Shown one piece after another: positions 49,378 through 58,329 of a stretch of 64,000 nucleotides of DNA. How positions within the stretch are numbered: position 1 is the stretch's first letter; every line of letters begins with the position of its first letter. The stretch lies in assembly GCA_000169355.1 (NCBI GenBank), contig AAXX01000002.1:62001-126000 (forward strand), written 5' to 3'. The position numbers and the translations under genes are program-made. The DNA is from Flavobacteria bacterium BAL38. GTDB lineage: Bacteria; Bacteroidota; Bacteroidia; Flavobacteriales; Flavobacteriaceae. The notes under the pieces are model-generated. The model was not told the origin of the DNA and ran no database searches. It was given only the letters and a program-made list of their open reading frames with translations.

Positions 49378-52300
49378 ATGTACTTAATTTTCGATACAGA
49401 AACCACAGGATTACCTCGCAGTTGGTCGGCACCAATAACTGATACCGACAACTGGCCTCGTTGTATACAAATTGCATGGCAATTACACGATGAAATGGGG
49501 AATCTTATCGAGCACCAAGATTATTTGGTAAAGCCAGAAGGTTTCAATATTCCGTATGATGCAGAAAGAATTCATGGTATTTCAACAGAATTAGCTTTAG
49601 AGCAAGGAATTTTATTATCAGAAGTTTTAGAAAAATTCAATATTGCACTTTCTAAAACGAAATTTATTGTAGGTCAAAATGTAGGATTCGATGTTAATAT
49701 TATGGGATGCGAGTTCCATCGATTAAACTTTGGATCTGATTTATCTAAAATGCCGGTTTTAGATACCTGTACAGAAGTTACGGCTAATTTATTAAAATTA
49801 CCAGGCGGTAGAGGCGGAAGATTCAAATTGCCAACATTAACTGAATTACATCAATATTTATTTAATCAACCTTTTGCAGAAGCACACAATGCAACTGCCG
49901 ATGTAGAGGCAACTACGCGTTGTTTTTTAGAGTTAATTAAAAGAGAAATTTTTACCAAAGAAGAATTAGATGTAACACCTGAATATTTTAGAAGTTTCCG
50001 AGAAAAAAATTTGGGCGAAATCCAATTAATCGGATTAAAACATATCAATCTAAAAAAAGCCTCTGAAGAAATTAGAGCTCGTTTGAAAAAAATCGAACAA
50101 GAGGAAGTTCAAACCACAATTTCAGAGGAAGTAAAATCAGATTTAAAAGATGCTGCCTATGCACATCTGCACAATCATACTCAGTTTTCGGTTTTACAAT
50201 CGACAATTGCGATTAATGATTTAGTAAAAGCTTCGGCAAAATTTAAAATGCCTGCAGTTGCTATGACTGATACCGGAAACATGATGGGCGCTTTTCATTT
50301 TGTGAGTGCGGTAATGAATCATAATAAAGCCGCTAAAGCAAAAATTGAAGCCGCTATTGAAGCAGGAGAAGAACCCACAGAAATTGAAATTAAACCTATT
50401 GTAGGTTGTGAGTTTAATATTTGTGACGATCATAAAGATAAAACCAAAAAAGACAATGGTAATCAAGTGGTCTTATTAGCAAAGAACAAAAAAGGCTATC
50501 ACAATTTAGCTAAAATGTCTTCAATTGCATACACAGACGGATTTTATTATGTGCCTCGTATCGATAGAAAAATTGTAGCGCAATATAAAGAAGATATCAT
50601 GGTGTTGTCTGGTAATTTATATGGTGAAATTCCGAGTAAAATATTAAATGTTGGAGAATCGCAAGCAGAAGAAGCTTTAATTTGGTGGAAGGAGCAATTT
50701 GGCTCCGATTTCTATTTGGAATTAATGCGACACAAGCAAGAAGATGAAAATAGGGTTAATCAAACATTAATAGCTTTCGCAAAAAAGCACAATGTAAAGT
50801 TAATTGCGACTAACAATACCTATTACGTTAATAAAGAAGATGCTAATGCCCACGATATTTTGTTGTGTGTAAAAGATGGTGAAAAACAAGCAACACCAAT
50901 TGGTCGCGGTCGCGGTTATCGATACGGATTACCTAATCAGGAGTATTACTTTAAGTCGGGCGACGAAATGAAGCAACTTTTTGCTGATTTACCCGAAGCC
51001 ATTATTAATATTCAGGAAATAATCGATAAAGTGGAAGCTTATTCTTTATATAGAGATGTATTACTTCCAAAATTTAAAATTCCTGATGAATTTGAAGTTC
51101 CTGAAGATGCAGAAGATGGCGGAGTTAGAGGTGAAAATAATTATTTAAGACATTTAACCTATTTAGGAGCAGAAAAACGTTATCCTGAGTTAACAGATGA
51201 CATCAAAGAGCGTTTGGATTTTGAATTACTTACAATTTCCAATTCGGGTTATCCAGGCTATTTCTTAATTGTACAAGATTTCATTGCCGAAGCACGAAAA
51301 ATGGATGTTTCCGTTGGGCCAGGTCGTGGATCTGCTGCGGGTTCTGCGGTTGCGTATTGTTTAGGAATTACAAATATCGATCCTATTAAGTACGATTTGC
51401 TTTTTGAGCGTTTCCTTAATCCAGATAGGGTTTCCATGCCCGATATCGACATCGATTTTGATGATGAAGGTCGAGGTCGGGTTATGGATTATGTAATTAA
51501 TAAATATGGTTCCAATCAGGTGGCGCAAATTATTACTTATGGTAAAATGGCCACGAAGTCAGCGATTCGAGATACCGCTCGTGTATTAGATTTACCATTA
51601 TTTGAAGCGGATAGAATTGCCAAATTAATTCCAGGCATGATGCCTTCAAAATGGAATTTAGCCCGATTTTTAGCCGAAGACGAAAGTGAAGTTAAAAAAG
51701 CATTGCGTTCGGAAGAATTTGATAAAGTAAAAGAATTAATTGAAATTGCGAATTCAGAAGATTTAGCAGGAGAAACCATTCAGCAAGCAAAAGTGTTAGA
51801 GGGTTCTATGCGAAACACTGGAATTCATGCTTGCGGTGTAATTATCACACCAAGCGATATTACGAATTTCGTTCCGGTAACTACTGCAAAGGATTCCGAT
51901 TTGTATGTAACGCAATTTGATAACTCGGTAGCCGAAAGTGCAGGTTTATTAAAGATGGACTTCTTAGGGTTAAAAACTTTGACCTTAATTAAAGACACGG
52001 TTAAATTGGTAAAATATCGTTTAGGAATTGATTTAGATCCTGATAATTTTCCAATTGATGACGAAAAAACATATGAGTTGTTTCAAAGAGGTGAAACGGT
52101 AGGCGTTTTTCAATACGAGTCGCCCGGAATGCAAAAATACATGAAGGATTTAAAACCAACTGTTTTTGCCGATTTAATTGCCATGAATGCATTATATCGT
52201 CCAGGACCATTGGAATATATTCCTTCTTTCGTTCGAAGAAAAAACGGAGAAGAAGAAATTAAATACGACTTAGAGGCTTGTGAAGAATATCTTGGAGAAA

Positions 52301-53916
52301 CTTACGGAATTACGGTATATCAAGAGCAAGTAATGCTTTTGTCTCAAAAACTAGCAGGTTTCTCAAAAGGTGATGCCGATGTTTTGCGTAAGGCAATGGG
52401 TAAAAAACAGATTGAAGTTTTGAACAAAATGAAACCTCAATTTATTAACCAAGCAGCAGAAAAAGGTCATGATCCAGTAGTTTTAGAGAAAATTTGGAAA
52501 GACTGGGAAGCGTTTGCAAGTTATGCGTTTAATAAATCGCATTCTACTTGTTATGCTTGGATTGCTTATCAAACGGCTTATTTAAAAGCGCATTATCCTG
52601 CAGAATACATGGCAGCAGTGCTTTCTAATAATATGAACGATATCAAACAAGTTTCGTTCTTTATGGAAGAATGTAAACGAATGGGATTACAAGTTTTGGG
52701 TCCAGATGTTAATGAATCGTATTATAAGTTTACAGTAAATGAAAATTATGCTGTTCGTTTCGGAATGGGTGCTGTAAAAGGCGTTGGAGCAAATGCAGTA
52801 GATACTATTGTTCAAAACAGAAAAGAAGCTCCTTATAAATCTATTTTTGATGTAGCTAAAAAAATTGATTTGCGTGCAGCCAACAAAAAAGCTTTTGAAA
52901 GCTTAGCTTTGGCAGGAGGTTTTGATGGGTTTACAGACACCCATCGTGCACAATATTTTCACCATGATGGCGACGGAATTACGTTTTTAGAAAAAGCCAT
53001 CCGTTATGGTTCAAAGTTTCAGGAGAATGAAAATTCATCTCAAGTAAGTTTGTTTGGCGATGCATCGGAAGTTCAAATTGCAGAACCTATAGTGCCGCCA
53101 TGTGACGATTGGAGTACGATGGAAAAATTAGCCAAAGAAAAAGAAGTTGTTGGAATTTATATATCAGGTCATCCTTTAGATGATTACAAATATGAAATGA
53201 AATATTTCTGTAATGCAAAACTAGAATCTTTAAAAAGCTTAGAACAGCATGTGGGCAAAAACTTATCTTTTGGAGGAATAGTAACAAATGTGCAACACAG
53301 AACCGCTAAAAACGGAAATGGTTGGGGTTCCTTTGTATTAGAAGGATATGAAGAAAGTTATGAGTTTAGGATTTTTGGTGAAGAATATCTAAAATACAGA
53401 CACTTTTTACTTCAAAACCAATTTGTATACATAAAAATCAATGTTAAAGATGGTTTTACCAATAGAGATACAGGTAAAAAATCGGAGCCTAGAATTCAAT
53501 TTTTAGATGTAAAAATGCTAATAGAAGTATTACCCACTTTTGCAAAAAAATTAGTACTTCAATTTGCTATTAACGAAATAAATGAAAATTTAGTCAGTCA
53601 TTTAAATCAAATATTTGTTGATAATAAAGGAGATAATAACGTTACCATTGAAGTAATGGAATTAGAAAAAATCAACAGAGTTTTAGAAACACCTTCTATT
53701 TCTGTTAAACAAGAGGTGGAAATAGATGTTGATGATATTACTGACGATATGGATGCTGAAGAATTAGAAAGCGTAGAAATTGATGTTCCGGTAGAAAAAG
53801 AAGAAATTATAGTAAAAACAAAACTTTCTATGCCGAGTCGAAAATTGAAAGTTAAAATTTCAAACGAGCTTTTACAAGAATTAGATAAAATGCAATTGAA
53901 TTTTAAATTGAACTAA
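49378..53916 (+). CDS. dnaE: DNA polymerase III subunit alpha with fused N-terminal 3'-5' exonuclease
   Basis: The replicative polymerase, 1512 residues, about 350 longer than E. coli DnaE. A DnaQ-type exonuclease domain takes up residues 1-190: ExoI DTETTG with Asp6 and Glu8, and ExoIII-like EAHNATADVEAT. A PHP domain follows (YAHLHNHTQFSVL near 262). Then come the palm with PDIDIDFDDEGRGRVMDYV (about 687) and the fingers. A tail with an OB fold (NLSFGGIVTNVQHRTAKNG) is followed by an acidic linker (VDVDDITDDMDAEELESVEIDVPVEKEE). With the exonuclease fused, no separate DnaQ is needed for proofreading. Confidence 0.97.
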   Translation: MYLIFDTETTGLPRSWSAPITDTDNWPRCIQIAWQLHDEMGNLIEHQDYLVKPEGFNIPYDAERIHGISTELALEQGILLSEVLEKFNIALSKTKFIVGQNVGFDVNIMGCEFHRLNFGSDLSKMPVLDTCTEVTANLLKLPGGRGGRFKLPTLTELHQYLFNQPFAEAHNATADVEATTRCFLELIKREIFTKEELDVTPEYFRSFREKNLGEIQLIGLKHINLKKASEEIRARLKKIEQEEVQTTISEEVKSDLKDAAYAHLHNHTQFSVLQSTIAINDLVKASAKFKMPAVAMTDTGNMMGAFHFVSAVMNHNKAAKAKIEAAIEAGEEPTEIEIKPIVGCEFNICDDHKDKTKKDNGNQVVLLAKNKKGYHNLAKMSSIAYTDGFYYVPRIDRKIVAQYKEDIMVLSGNLYGEIPSKILNVGESQAEEALIWWKEQFGSDFYLELMRHKQEDENRVNQTLIAFAKKHNVKLIATNNTYYVNKEDANAHDILLCVKDGEKQATPIGRGRGYRYGLPNQEYYFKSGDEMKQLFADLPEAIINIQEIIDKVEAYSLYRDVLLPKFKIPDEFEVPEDAEDGGVRGENNYLRHLTYLGAEKRYPELTDDIKERLDFELLTISNSGYPGYFLIVQDFIAEARKMDVSVGPGRGSAAGSAVAYCLGITNIDPIKYDLLFERFLNPDRVSMPDIDIDFDDEGRGRVMDYVINKYGSNQVAQIITYGKMATKSAIRDTARVLDLPLFEADRIAKLIPGMMPSKWNLARFLAEDESEVKKALRSEEFDKVKELIEIANSEDLAGETIQQAKVLEGSMRNTGIHACGVIITPSDITNFVPVTTAKDSDLYVTQFDNSVAESAGLLKMDFLGLKTLTLIKDTVKLVKYRLGIDLDPDNFPIDDEKTYELFQRGETVGVFQYESPGMQKYMKDLKPTVFADLIAMNALYRPGPLEYIPSFVRRKNGEEEIKYDLEACEEYLGETYGITVYQEQVMLLSQKLAGFSKGDADVLRKAMGKKQIEVLNKMKPQFINQAAEKGHDPVVLEKIWKDWEAFASYAFNKSHSTCYAWIAYQTAYLKAHYPAEYMAAVLSNNMNDIKQVSFFMEECKRMGLQVLGPDVNESYYKFTVNENYAVRFGMGAVKGVGANAVDTIVQNRKEAPYKSIFDVAKKIDLRAANKKAFESLALAGGFDGFTDTHRAQYFHHDGDGITFLEKAIRYGSKFQENENSSQVSLFGDASEVQIAEPIVPPCDDWSTMEKLAKEKEVVGIYISGHPLDDYKYEMKYFCNAKLESLKSLEQHVGKNLSFGGIVTNVQHRTAKNGNGWGSFVLEGYEESYEFRIFGEEYLKYRHFLLQNQFVYIKINVKDGFTNRDTGKKSEPRIQFLDVKMLIEVLPTFAKKLVLQFAINEINENLVSHLNQIFVDNKGDNNVTIEVMELEKINRVLETPSISVKQEVEIDVDDITDDMDAEELESVEIDVPVEKEEIIVKTKLSMPSRKLKVKISNELLQELDKMQLNFKLN

Positions 53917-53954
53917 TTGTAAACTAGCTAACATTTTGTTTTTCATGCAAATCT

Positions 53955-53962
53955 TAAATTTG
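53955..53962 (+). promoter_or_regulatory. -7 box of the peroxiredoxin-like gene
   Basis: TAAATTTG, perfect, with TTTG (53935-53938) 16 bases upstream; ATG 20 bases downstream. Confidence 0.6.
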
Positions 53963-53982
53963 TATCATTAAATAAAAAAATT

Positions 53983-54558
53983 ATGAAAAAGATAGTTACA
54001 TTAGTTTTGTTCAGTATTTCATTTGGTATGTTTTCTCAAATTGCTGACATTCCAGAAAATATTTCTCCACTTTTAATAGGAGAAAAAATACCAAACATTT
54101 CACTTCGTGATGTAGACGGAAATGAAATAAAAACGAATAAAATAATTAGTAAGAAAACAGTTTTAGTATTTTATCGTGGAGGTTGGTGCCCATATTGTAA
54201 TTCGCAACTAGCCGACATGCAAGAAATTGAAAATCAAATAATTGATTTAGGTTATCAAGTAATAGCAATTAGTCCGGATGCGCCTTCATTTTTAAAACAA
54301 ACAGAAGATAAAAAAGAATTAAAGTATCAATTATTTTCAGATAGCGAAGGTGTTTTTGCACAAGCATTAGGAATTGCTTTTAAAAAAGAAAAAAGTAAAT
54401 TAGATAAGTATTCAGAAGGTAAAAACCCAGGTTTTCTTCCAGTTCCAACGGTTTATGTGATTAATGAAAATAAAGAAATTGAATTTTTATACATCAATCC
54501 AAATTATTCAAAACGATTAGAGGGAAATGTACTATTAGCTGTGTTAAAAACATTGTAA
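53983..54558 (+). CDS. Exported peroxiredoxin-like protein (AhpC/TSA family)
   Basis: A 191-residue thioredoxin-fold protein. The signal peptide ends MFSQ (about residue 19). FYRGGWCPYCNSQLADMQEI has the CxxC-like Cys69 and Cys72; the AhpC/TSA-type peroxidatic Cys corresponds to Cys69. The rest (NISLRDVDGNEIKTN, VIAISPDAP, FSDSEGVFAQALGIAFK, LPVPTVYVINENKEIEF) matches the peroxiredoxin-like family with a WCPYC site. It probably works in the periplasm as a peroxidase or disulfide reductase. Thioredoxin follows but has its own promoter. Confidence 0.88.
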   Translation: MKKIVTLVLFSISFGMFSQIADIPENISPLLIGEKIPNISLRDVDGNEIKTNKIISKKTVLVFYRGGWCPYCNSQLADMQEIENQIIDLGYQVIAISPDAPSFLKQTEDKKELKYQLFSDSEGVFAQALGIAFKKEKSKLDKYSEGKNPGFLPVPTVYVINENKEIEFLYINPNYSKRLEGNVLLAVLKTL

Positions 54559-54626
54559 ATCATTTTTATATATAACGAAATAAGTAAAAGCGATTTCACA
54601 AATAGCAGGGATAAAAAATAAATAAC

Positions 54627-54634
54627 TATTTTTG
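54627..54634 (+). promoter_or_regulatory. -7 box of trxA
   Basis: TATTTTTG, perfect, 31 bases before the ATG. Confidence 0.6.
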
Positions 54635-54665
54635 CTTTATAAAAAGTAAATTAAAAAAATAAAAT

Positions 54666-54983
54666 ATGGCATTAGCAATTACAGATGCTACTTTTGATGA
54701 AGTAGTATTAAAATCAGACAAACCAGTAGTAGTAGATTTTTGGGCAGCTTGGTGTGGACCATGTAGAATGGTTGGGCCAGTTATCGACGAAATTCACGGA
54801 GAATACGAAGGAAAAGCAGTTGTAGGAAAAGTAGATGTAGACGCAAACCAAGAATTTGCTGCAAAATATGGTGTAAGAAACATTCCAACGGTTTTAATTT
54901 TCCAAAACGGAGAAGTAGTAGGAAGACAAGTAGGAGTTGCTCCTAAGAAAACGTATACTGATGCAATTGATGCATTACTATAA
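54666..54983 (+). CDS. trxA: Thioredoxin
   Basis: A 105-residue disulfide reductase of the cytoplasm. VVVDFWAAWCGPCRMVGPVIDEI has the redox pair Cys30 and Cys33. NIPTVLIFQNGEVVGRQVG has the cis-proline. Length, order and all key residues are normal. It is monocistronic: -7 box at 54627-54634 and a strong terminator at 55007-55034. Confidence 0.97.
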   Translation: MALAITDATFDEVVLKSDKPVVVDFWAAWCGPCRMVGPVIDEIHGEYEGKAVVGKVDVDANQEFAAKYGVRNIPTVLIFQNGEVVGRQVGVAPKKTYTDAIDALL

Positions 54984-55006
54984 TATCATTAGAAAATAAT
55001 TTAAAG

Positions 55007-55034
55007 AAGGTTCAACGAAAGTTGAGCCTTTTTT
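55007..55034 (+). terminator. trxA terminator
   Basis: AAGGTTCAAC pairs with GTTGAGCCTT (one G-U) around a GAAA tetraloop, followed by TTTT. Confidence 0.85.
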
Positions 55035-55042
55035 GTTTTTAA

Positions 55043-55059
55043 AACACATAGTTACATGG
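55043..55059. repeat. Word repeat: AACACATAG family
   Basis: AACACATAGTTACATGG matches the AACACATAGAAACATAG arm at 59757-59773 in its first half and partly beyond. Confidence 0.5.
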
Positions 55060-55186
55060 GGTTTTATTATTTTTTTTTTGATAGGAAGAGTTTATATAAT
55101 AAAAAATCAGTTTTCATCTGCGTTTGGCCTTAGTGAATCCGTTTCATCTGCATCCCATTTTAAAAATCTTTTTCTATCTTTACGAT

Positions 55187-56125
55187 ATGAATTTAGAACA
55201 GCAAATAGAAAAAATATCCAATTTTCAACATTTAGAACTTTTGGCTAATCAAATTGTTGAAGGTTTTATTTCGGGTATGCATAAATCGCCTTTTCATGGA
55301 TTTTCAGCAGAGTTTGCTGAGCATAAAATTTACAATCCAGGTGAAAGTACTAAGCATATCGATTGGAAATTATTTGCTAAAACCGATAGATTGTACACCA
55401 AACGTTACGAAGAAGAAACCAATCTGCGTTGTCATTTGATTATCGATAATTCGTCTTCGATGCATTATCCTAAATTAAAGGATAAACAGCCTTTTTATGA
55501 GAATAAAATTGGGTTTTCTATCTTAGCTTCTGCGGTTTTGATGAATTTGCTTAAAAAGCAACGCGATGCTGTTGGATTGAGTGTGTATTCGGATATTTAC
55601 GAATATTATTCGCCAGAAAAAGGAAGCGATCGTCATCATCGGATGATTTTAAGTAAACTGGAAGAAATTTTAGAAATTAATTCGCAAACCAAAAAAACCG
55701 ACACCGTTACTTTTTTACATCAAATCGCCGAAAATATTCACCGTCGTTCAATGGTAATTTTGTTTACCGATATGTTTCATTCCGAAGGTTCGGAAGAAGA
55801 TAACGATAAAATATTCAAGGCACTTCAACATTTAAAACATAACAAACATAAGGTGGTAGTTTTTCATGTATATGATAAAAAAACGGAATTAAATTTTAGT
55901 TTTGATAATACACCACGAAAATTTATTGATGTAGAAACGGGAGAAGAAATTAATTTATTTGCCGAAAACACGCAAGAAGCCTATCAAAAAGTAGTTAAAG
56001 ACTATTTTAAAAAGATAGAATCAAATTGCATGCAATATCAAATTAGATATGTTCCGGTTTCTATGGATGAAAAATTTGAAAAAATTATGACAACGTATTT
56101 GGTTGAAAAACAAAAGTTTGGCTGA
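55187..56125 (+). CDS. DUF58 (vWA-like) protein
   Basis: A 312-residue cytoplasmic protein. A DUF58 head (NQIVEGFISGMHKSPFHGFSAEFAEHKIYNPGESTKHIDWKLFAKTDRLYTKRYEEETNLR) leads to a von Willebrand A-like domain with the MIDAS motif D87-N-S89-S-S91 (IIDNSSSMHY) and VILFTDMFHSEGS. Such proteins work with MoxR-type AAA ATPases in many bacteria; none is next to it. I start at 55187 (MNLEQQ), because the longer frame upstream would include the promoter-like TATCTTTA (one mismatch) at 55175-55182. Confidence 0.88.
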   Translation: MNLEQQIEKISNFQHLELLANQIVEGFISGMHKSPFHGFSAEFAEHKIYNPGESTKHIDWKLFAKTDRLYTKRYEEETNLRCHLIIDNSSSMHYPKLKDKQPFYENKIGFSILASAVLMNLLKKQRDAVGLSVYSDIYEYYSPEKGSDRHHRMILSKLEEILEINSQTKKTDTVTFLHQIAENIHRRSMVILFTDMFHSEGSEEDNDKIFKALQHLKHNKHKVVVFHVYDKKTELNFSFDNTPRKFIDVETGEEINLFAENTQEAYQKVVKDYFKKIESNCMQYQIRYVPVSMDEKFEKIMTTYLVEKQKFG

Positions 56126-56162
56126 AAACACTGAAAAAAGTTTAATTTTTTTTGCAAAAATA

Positions 56163-56193
56163 TTTGCAGGAATGAAAAAGCGTAGTATATTTG
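56163..56193 (+). promoter_or_regulatory. Promoter of tRNA-Asp
   Basis: TTTG (56163-56166), a 19-base spacer and TATATTTG (56186-56193): the complete Bacteroidota consensus with ideal spacing, 18 bases before the tRNA. The best promoter in the window. Confidence 0.8.
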
Positions 56194-56211
56194 CACTCGC
56201 AATCAAGCACT

Positions 56212-56288
56212 GGTTTGGTAGTTCAGTTGGTTAGAATACATGCCTGTCACGCATGGGGTCGCGGGTTCGAGTCCCGTCCAGACCGCCA
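56212..56288 (+). tRNA. tRNA-Asp (GTC)
   Basis: A 77-base tRNA with encoded CCA. Acceptor arm GGTTTGG pairs with CCAGACC (one G-U), discriminator G. D-arm with GTTCAGTTGGTTAGAA, anticodon arm CATGC-CTGTCAC-GCATG with anticodon GTC at 56246-56248, T-arm GCGGGTTCGAGTCCCGT. A full promoter lies ahead, and a 9-bp terminator hairpin starts 10 bases after the CCA. Confidence 0.97.
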
Positions 56289-56297
56289 GTAAAGAGG

Positions 56298-56325
56298 AAG
56301 CCTTTCGTAAAAGAAAGGCTTTTTT
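56298..56325 (+). terminator. tRNA-Asp terminator
   Basis: AAGCCTTTC (56298-56306) pairs with GAAAGGCTT (56313-56321), followed by TTTT. Confidence 0.9.
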
Positions 56326-56402
56326 GCCCTCTTAAAATATTTAAAATAGTTGTGTTGTTTAGGTACGAAAGTACCAAAAAGGTTTAGTAGTTAGACCAAT
56401 GG

Positions 56403-56431
56403 AAAGCTTTGCATTTATGCAGGGCTTTTTT
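56403..56431 (+). terminator. Second terminator-like hairpin
   Basis: AAAGCTTTGCAT pairs with ATGCAGGGCTTT (two G-U pairs) around TT, followed by TTT. It closes the hairpin series, as for a small transcript. Confidence 0.6.
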
Positions 56432-56600
56432 GATTTTTATACGTCTCGGTTTTTTAAAAACATGTTTAAGTTCTCAATTTGAGGGCTTTTTTTATGCTCA
56501 AAATATAGGAAAACAATAAGATTACTCTTATTTTCGTTTTTGATTGGAAAAATGACATAAAAAAGAAATTTATTTGAGTAGGAATAATTTAAAAATAGAA

Positions 56601-57132
56601 ATGATTAATAGAATCATAAAATACTTATTGATACTGATTTTTTAGCTTCATTAATTTCAGTTGTTTTAATAAAGAAGAGCCAGAATTCAAAAATAATCAT
56701 CACGGAAAAAAAGCTTCAAAAGGTTATAAAAGTGATTATTTAAGTGTTTATTTTATCCAAAAAGGAACTACATTTCCTGTTAGAATGGAATGTAATTTTA
56801 CTCAAGATAATTGTAAATCGGGTGATGCAATGCATTACAGAAAAGTTTCAGATAGTATTTTTCTAAATATTTTCTTTAATGAATATAATAAGTTGAAAAT
56901 TTCTAAAGAGTTATCAAATATTGATGTTAGATTAAAAATTTTTATTCATCATAATAATAAAAAGGTTGATACTTTATGTCTTGGTGAGAATTATGGTATT
57001 ATAAAAAATGGAATTAAAATGAATGATTCTAAAGTTTTTTTGAATTTAATAAAAACAAAAATCAATTATGAGTCTGTCTTCAATGACCCTATGGAAGAAT
57101 ATAAGAAAGCAATGGAAGAGGAATTAAAGTAG
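56601..57132 (+). pseudogene. Lipoprotein gene broken by a one-base frameshift
   Basis: The ATG at 56601 encodes MINRIIKYLLILIF and then stops at 56643-56645. If one T of the TTTTTT run at 56638-56643 is removed, the frame continues without break as IFSFINFSCFNKEEPEFKNN to the stop at 57132, about 176 residues. The repaired start is a signal peptide with a lipobox-like Cys (NFSC at about 21). The rest (SDYLSVYFIQKGTTFPVRMECN; DVRLKIFIHHNNKKVDTLCLG) is an unknown lipoprotein. It is either a real pseudogene, a phase-variable T-run, or a sequencing error. Confidence 0.7.
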
Positions 57133-57258
57133 ATCAAGTATTTTTTCAGTAGAAATAGACCAACTATCTGATCTGATTTGTCATCCCAACAATGGTGCGA
57201 AAATGTTTTCAGTGTCCGCAAATTAATTGAAACATGATTAAATTTTCTTTACAAACCA

Positions 57259-57756
57259 TCAAAACCAAACCCCTCTATTCTGCCAAACTACAACAAAAAA
57301 CAATCCTAAGTAAAGTAAACTTACCAAAAATTTAATAAATGTTCCGGCTAAGAAACCTAAAAACGAACCTGTAGCGGCTTTAAAAGCACGCTTTCCTTCG
57401 TTTGAGTTGTAAATAAGTTCACCAACTAAAGCGCCTAAAAAAGGACCAATTAAAAAACCAAAAGGCGGAAAAAATAAACCAACAACCAAACCAATATTCG
57501 TTCCCCAAATTCCGTATTTACTTCCGCCAAAATACTTAGTCCCTTTTGCAGGAATTACATAATCTAAAACTACAATCACTACAGCAATTACTAAAGTTAT
57601 GCCTAGTAACCAATAGTTCGTTTCCATTCCAGGACAAAAATAAAGTAGCAATATCCCAACCCAACTAATAGGCGGCCCTGGTAAAGCAGGTAATAAACTA
57701 CCAATAATTCCCACTATCATTAAAAGCAAACCCAGAATCAGTAAAAAGTATTCCAT
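57259..57756 (-). CDS. DUF456 membrane protein
   Basis: A 165-residue protein with about five hydrophobic segments. LLLILGLLLMIVGIIGSLLPALPGPPISWVGILLLYF is the conserved start with the LPALPGPP motif. GTKYFGGSKYGIWGTNIGLVVGLFFPPFGFLIGPFLGALVGEL is the second DUF456 motif. Its function is unknown. It is divergent from the lipoprotein gene at 57823; their -7 boxes directly touch each other (57778-57785 and 57786-57793). Confidence 0.9.
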   Translation of the reverse strand: MEYFLLILGLLLMIVGIIGSLLPALPGPPISWVGILLLYFCPGMETNYWLLGITLVIAVVIVVLDYVIPAKGTKYFGGSKYGIWGTNIGLVVGLFFPPFGFLIGPFLGALVGELIYNSNEGKRAFKAATGSFLGFLAGTFIKFLVSLLYLGLFFVVVWQNRGVWF

Positions 57757-57777
57757 AAGATTTTAGTTATTGTCTAA

Positions 57778-57785
57778 CAAATTTA
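57778..57785 (-). promoter_or_regulatory. -7 box of DUF456
   Basis: CAAATTTA on plus is TAAATTTG on minus, perfect, 21 bases before the ATG. Confidence 0.6.
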
Positions 57786-57793
57786 TAACTTTG
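57786..57793 (+). promoter_or_regulatory. -7 box of the 57823 lipoprotein gene
   Basis: TAACTTTG, perfect, abutting the opposite box; 29 bases before the ATG. Confidence 0.6.
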
Positions 57794-57822
57794 TTTCTTT
57801 ACGATGCATTAAAAATTAAATA

Positions 57823-58302
57823 ATGAAGCGATTTTCAGTTTTTTTACTTTTGTTTTCCATGGTTTCTTGCCAGTACTTCGAAAAGGAAGTTCCGGATGAA
57901 AAGGAATTATTGGAACAAGAATTGAAAAAAATCAATTGGGATGAAGTGGATGAATTTCCATCGGTTTTGCAATGTGATACCATTAAAGATGCCGAAATAA
58001 AAAAACAATGCTTTTTTGATTATTTAACGCAAACTATACAAGATCGAATAGGAATTGATACGTTGCAAATCTTATATCCAGAAATGGACACTATTGAAGT
58101 AAAAGTGACTATAAATCCCGATGCAAGTTTGCAATTTGAACCTCAGTTTTCAAAAGATAGCGTAACGTATGATAGAACAAAAATTGACAGCATTTTAACT
58201 GCTCGTTTGTCTGATTTTCCAAAAGTAGAACCTGCAATTAAAAGAGGCGTGAAAGTAAAAACCCAATTAGTACTTCCAGTGATAATTAAAGTTGAGAATT
58301 AA
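57823..58302 (+). CDS. Lipoprotein of unknown function
   Basis: A 159-residue lipoprotein (LLFSMVSCQYFEK, acylated Cys at 16). After an acidic linker (EKEVPDEKELLEQELKKINWDEVDEFPSV) it has QCDTIKDAEIKKQCFFDYLTQTIQDRIG with two Cys that may pair, then a beta-rich tail (VKVTINPDASLQFEPQF; VKTQLVLPVIIKV) that slightly recalls TonB C-terminal domains. Not recognised as a named family. Its promoter is shared back to back with DUF456. The following gap to the GT2 gene is occupied by dispersed repeats. Confidence 0.8.
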   Translation: MKRFSVFLLLFSMVSCQYFEKEVPDEKELLEQELKKINWDEVDEFPSVLQCDTIKDAEIKKQCFFDYLTQTIQDRIGIDTLQILYPEMDTIEVKVTINPDASLQFEPQFSKDSVTYDRTKIDSILTARLSDFPKVEPAIKRGVKVKTQLVLPVIIKVEN

Positions 58303-58329
58303 GCAAGTTCAAAATCAAGTTCAAGTTAG

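Larger units (their letters stand above)
56289..56600. other. Gene-free stretch with three hairpins downstream of tRNA-Asp
   Basis: It holds the tRNA terminator (56298-56325), then GGTAC-GAAA-GTACC (56362-56375), GGTTTA...TAGACC (56381-56397) and a second terminator-like hairpin (56403-56431). I see no open reading frame of note. GGTTTAGTAGTT at 56381-56392 equals the tRNA-Asp 5' end at 11 of 12 bases, suggesting a decayed copy or a small RNA. Confidence 0.5.

Noticed and set aside
56785..57132. A separate intact gene starting at the ATG at 56785
   Set aside because: The frame is open much further upstream and continues in sense to a lipoprotein signal after correcting one T, so the 56785 ATG is more likely an internal methionine.
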